Part shown: piece by piece, positions 14,374 to 15,324 of the stretch
How positions within the stretch are numbered: position 1 is the first letter of the stretch
Layout: every line of letters starts with the position of its first letter
Source: UMGS1370 sp963557065
GTDB taxonomy: Bacteria; Bacillota; Clostridia; Lachnospirales; Lachnospiraceae
Assembly: GCA_963557065.1 (NCBI GenBank)
Contig: CAUWCT010000071.1
Span: forward strand, 1 to 15,324
DNA length: 15,324 bases
Direction of reading: 5' to 3'
Translations under genes and position numbers: made by a program
The notes under the pieces: generated by a model
Database searches by the model: none
Told to the model about the DNA's origin: nothing
Seen by the model: the letters and a program-made list of their open reading frames with translations, nothing else

Positions 14374-15180
14374 TCAATCCTCCAATTCTTTCAGTGATGC
14401 CTGGCGCTCCTGCTCATTGGGGCCTTTGCCATGCCAGCCAACCTGATTTTCCATAAAGGAAACGCCCTTGCCCTTTACAGTGTGGGCCAGGATACATTTT
14501 GGTTTGCCGGAAACCGGAACCTGGAATGCATCGCTGACAGCCTGCAAATCGTTGCCGTCAATCTCAATGACTTCAAAGCCAAATGCTTTGAATTTGTCAG
14601 AAATACTGCCCAGACTCATAACCTGGTCATTGGAGCCGTCAATCTGAAGTCCGTTGTTGTCGATGATCACAGTCAGATTGTCTAATTTATAGTGGGCTGC
14701 AGCCATGGCGGCTTCCCATACCTGGCCTTCCTGAAGTTCCCCATCACCTAAAAGAGTGTAGACCTTTGCGCCTTTGCCCTGAAGCCTTGCCCCCAAAGCC
14801 ATGCCGACAGCGATTGATACACCCTGTCCCAAAGAACCGGTAGAAGCTTCTACGCCAGGACAGCGCTTGCAGTCCGGATGTCCCTGAAGCATACCATTAA
14901 TTTTACGGAAACTTTTAAACTCGCTTTTGTCAAAGAATCCGCGTTCAGCCAGAATGCCGTACAGCGCAGGAGCAGCATGGCCTTTGGACAATACAAAACG
15001 ATCCCGATCTTCTTTGAGTGGGTTTTTGGGGTCGATATTCATCTGATCGCAGTATAAAACAGTAAGGATCTCAACTGCAGATAAAGAGCCGCCCGGATGT
15101 CCGGAAGCTGCGTCAGCGGTTAAATTGATGATATCGCGGCGCACTGCGCGGCAAGTCTTTTCTAAACTTGCAAGATTCAT
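14374..15180 (-). CDS. Transketolase, N-terminal subunit
   Basis: Encodes 268 aa. It carries the thiamine diphosphate pyrophosphate-binding domain: SGHPGGSLS (26-34), LSKGHAAPALY (64-74), HPD...PGVEASTGSLGQG (101-120), and the metal/cofactor motif GDGELQEGQVWEA (145-157) ending at DNNGLQIDG (174-182). AGGAGG precedes the ATG. The full-length single-chain enzyme is about 660 aa; the two-gene form with the C-terminal subunit downstream is common in Clostridia, Archaea and some other lineages. The pair is read from the promoter at 15217-15245. Confidence 0.93.
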   Translation of the reverse strand: MNLASLEKTCRAVRRDIINLTADAASGHPGGSLSAVEILTVLYCDQMNIDPKNPLKEDRDRFVLSKGHAAPALYGILAERGFFDKSEFKSFRKINGMLQGHPDCKRCPGVEASTGSLGQGVSIAVGMALGARLQGKGAKVYTLLGDGELQEGQVWEAAMAAAHYKLDNLTVIIDNNGLQIDGSNDQVMSLGSISDKFKAFGFEVIEIDGNDLQAVSDAFQVPVSGKPKCILAHTVKGKGVSFMENQVGWHGKGPNEQERQASLKELED

Positions 15181-15216
15181 GATCTACCTCCTAAATTTTT
15201 ACGCATAATCGACTTA

Positions 15217-15245
15217 AGAATATCAGAAAAAGCAGAACTTGTCAA
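15217..15245 (-). promoter_or_regulatory. Sigma-A promoter of the split transketolase operon
   Basis: On the minus strand TTGACA (15245-15240), a 17-bp spacer and TATTCT (15222-15217) form a near-consensus promoter about 37 bp before the ATG. It is the only promoter in the window with a consensus -35 box. Confidence 0.75.
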
Positions 15246-15278
15246 CGAGCCGCAAAAATTTAGAATACTTTTTATAAG

Positions 15279-15321
15279 CCATTTATGATAATGTCCTAAT
15301 ATACCATAAATGAAAATGTCC
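15279..15321. repeat. Two direct repeats with 25-bp period at the window edge
   Basis: CCATTTATGATAATGTCC (15279-15296) and CCATAAATGAAAATGTCC (15304-15321) agree at 15 of 18 positions and are spaced by exactly 25 bp. More copies may lie beyond the window. Candidates are regulator-binding sites upstream of the transketolase promoter or repeated transposase-binding sites at the end of an insertion sequence. Confidence 0.5.
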
Positions 15322-15324
15322 CGG

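Overview
The window looks like a chromosomal segment from a low-to-mid GC Clostridia bacterium, most likely a member of the Lachnospiraceae. The reasons are the conserved order rho - rpmE - DUF1385 membrane protein - prmC - prfA, strong AGGAGG ribosome binding sites, sigma-A type promoters with 17-bp spacers, a split two-subunit transketolase and a long-form (type 2) 2-isopropylmalate synthase. The assignment rests on protein style and gene order read by eye, not on a database search.

Layout. (1) Positions 13-1279, minus strand: three small AT-rich genes resembling families found in immunity-gene arrays of polymorphic toxin systems (DMP19/DUF4375-like, Imm1-like, DUF6881-like), with no toxin gene visible. 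(2) Positions 1280-1897: no intact gene. This stretch holds a short decayed-looking open frame, a palindrome-rich repeat element with 18-bp inverted ends, the rho promoter and a structured rho leader. (3) Positions 1898-6745, plus strand: rho, then rpmE behind its own promoter and a structured leader that may be an L31 autoregulatory leader, a terminator, then DUF1385 - prmC - prfA with overlapping ends. (4) Positions 6863-12909, plus strand: rfbA - rfbB - rfbD for dTDP-L-rhamnose synthesis (rfbC is not present), then a GlmM-type phosphoglucosamine mutase and leuA, probably read largely as one long transcription unit from a promoter ahead of rfbA. (5) Positions 12943-13330: a RelB/DinJ-type antitoxin followed by what appears to be only the last 18 codons of its YafQ/RelE-type toxin. 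(6) Positions 13448-15180, minus strand: the two subunits of a split transketolase, facing the toxin-antitoxin remnant across a bidirectional terminator, with a textbook TTGACA/TATTCT promoter. A 25-bp-period repeat lies at the right edge.

How the genes work together. The central block serves transcription termination (Rho) and translation (L31, RF1 and the enzyme that methylates RF1). The next block feeds cell-envelope sugar precursors (dTDP-rhamnose, GlcN-1-P), with leucine synthesis and the pentose phosphate pathway alongside. The accessory content sits at the edges: orphan immunity genes, an orphan antitoxin with a deleted toxin, and small repeats. The points most worth checking are the deleted toxin, the toxin-less immunity array with its shared upstream motif, the dispersed palindromic repeat, and the overlapping RNA hairpins between rpmE and the DUF1385 gene.
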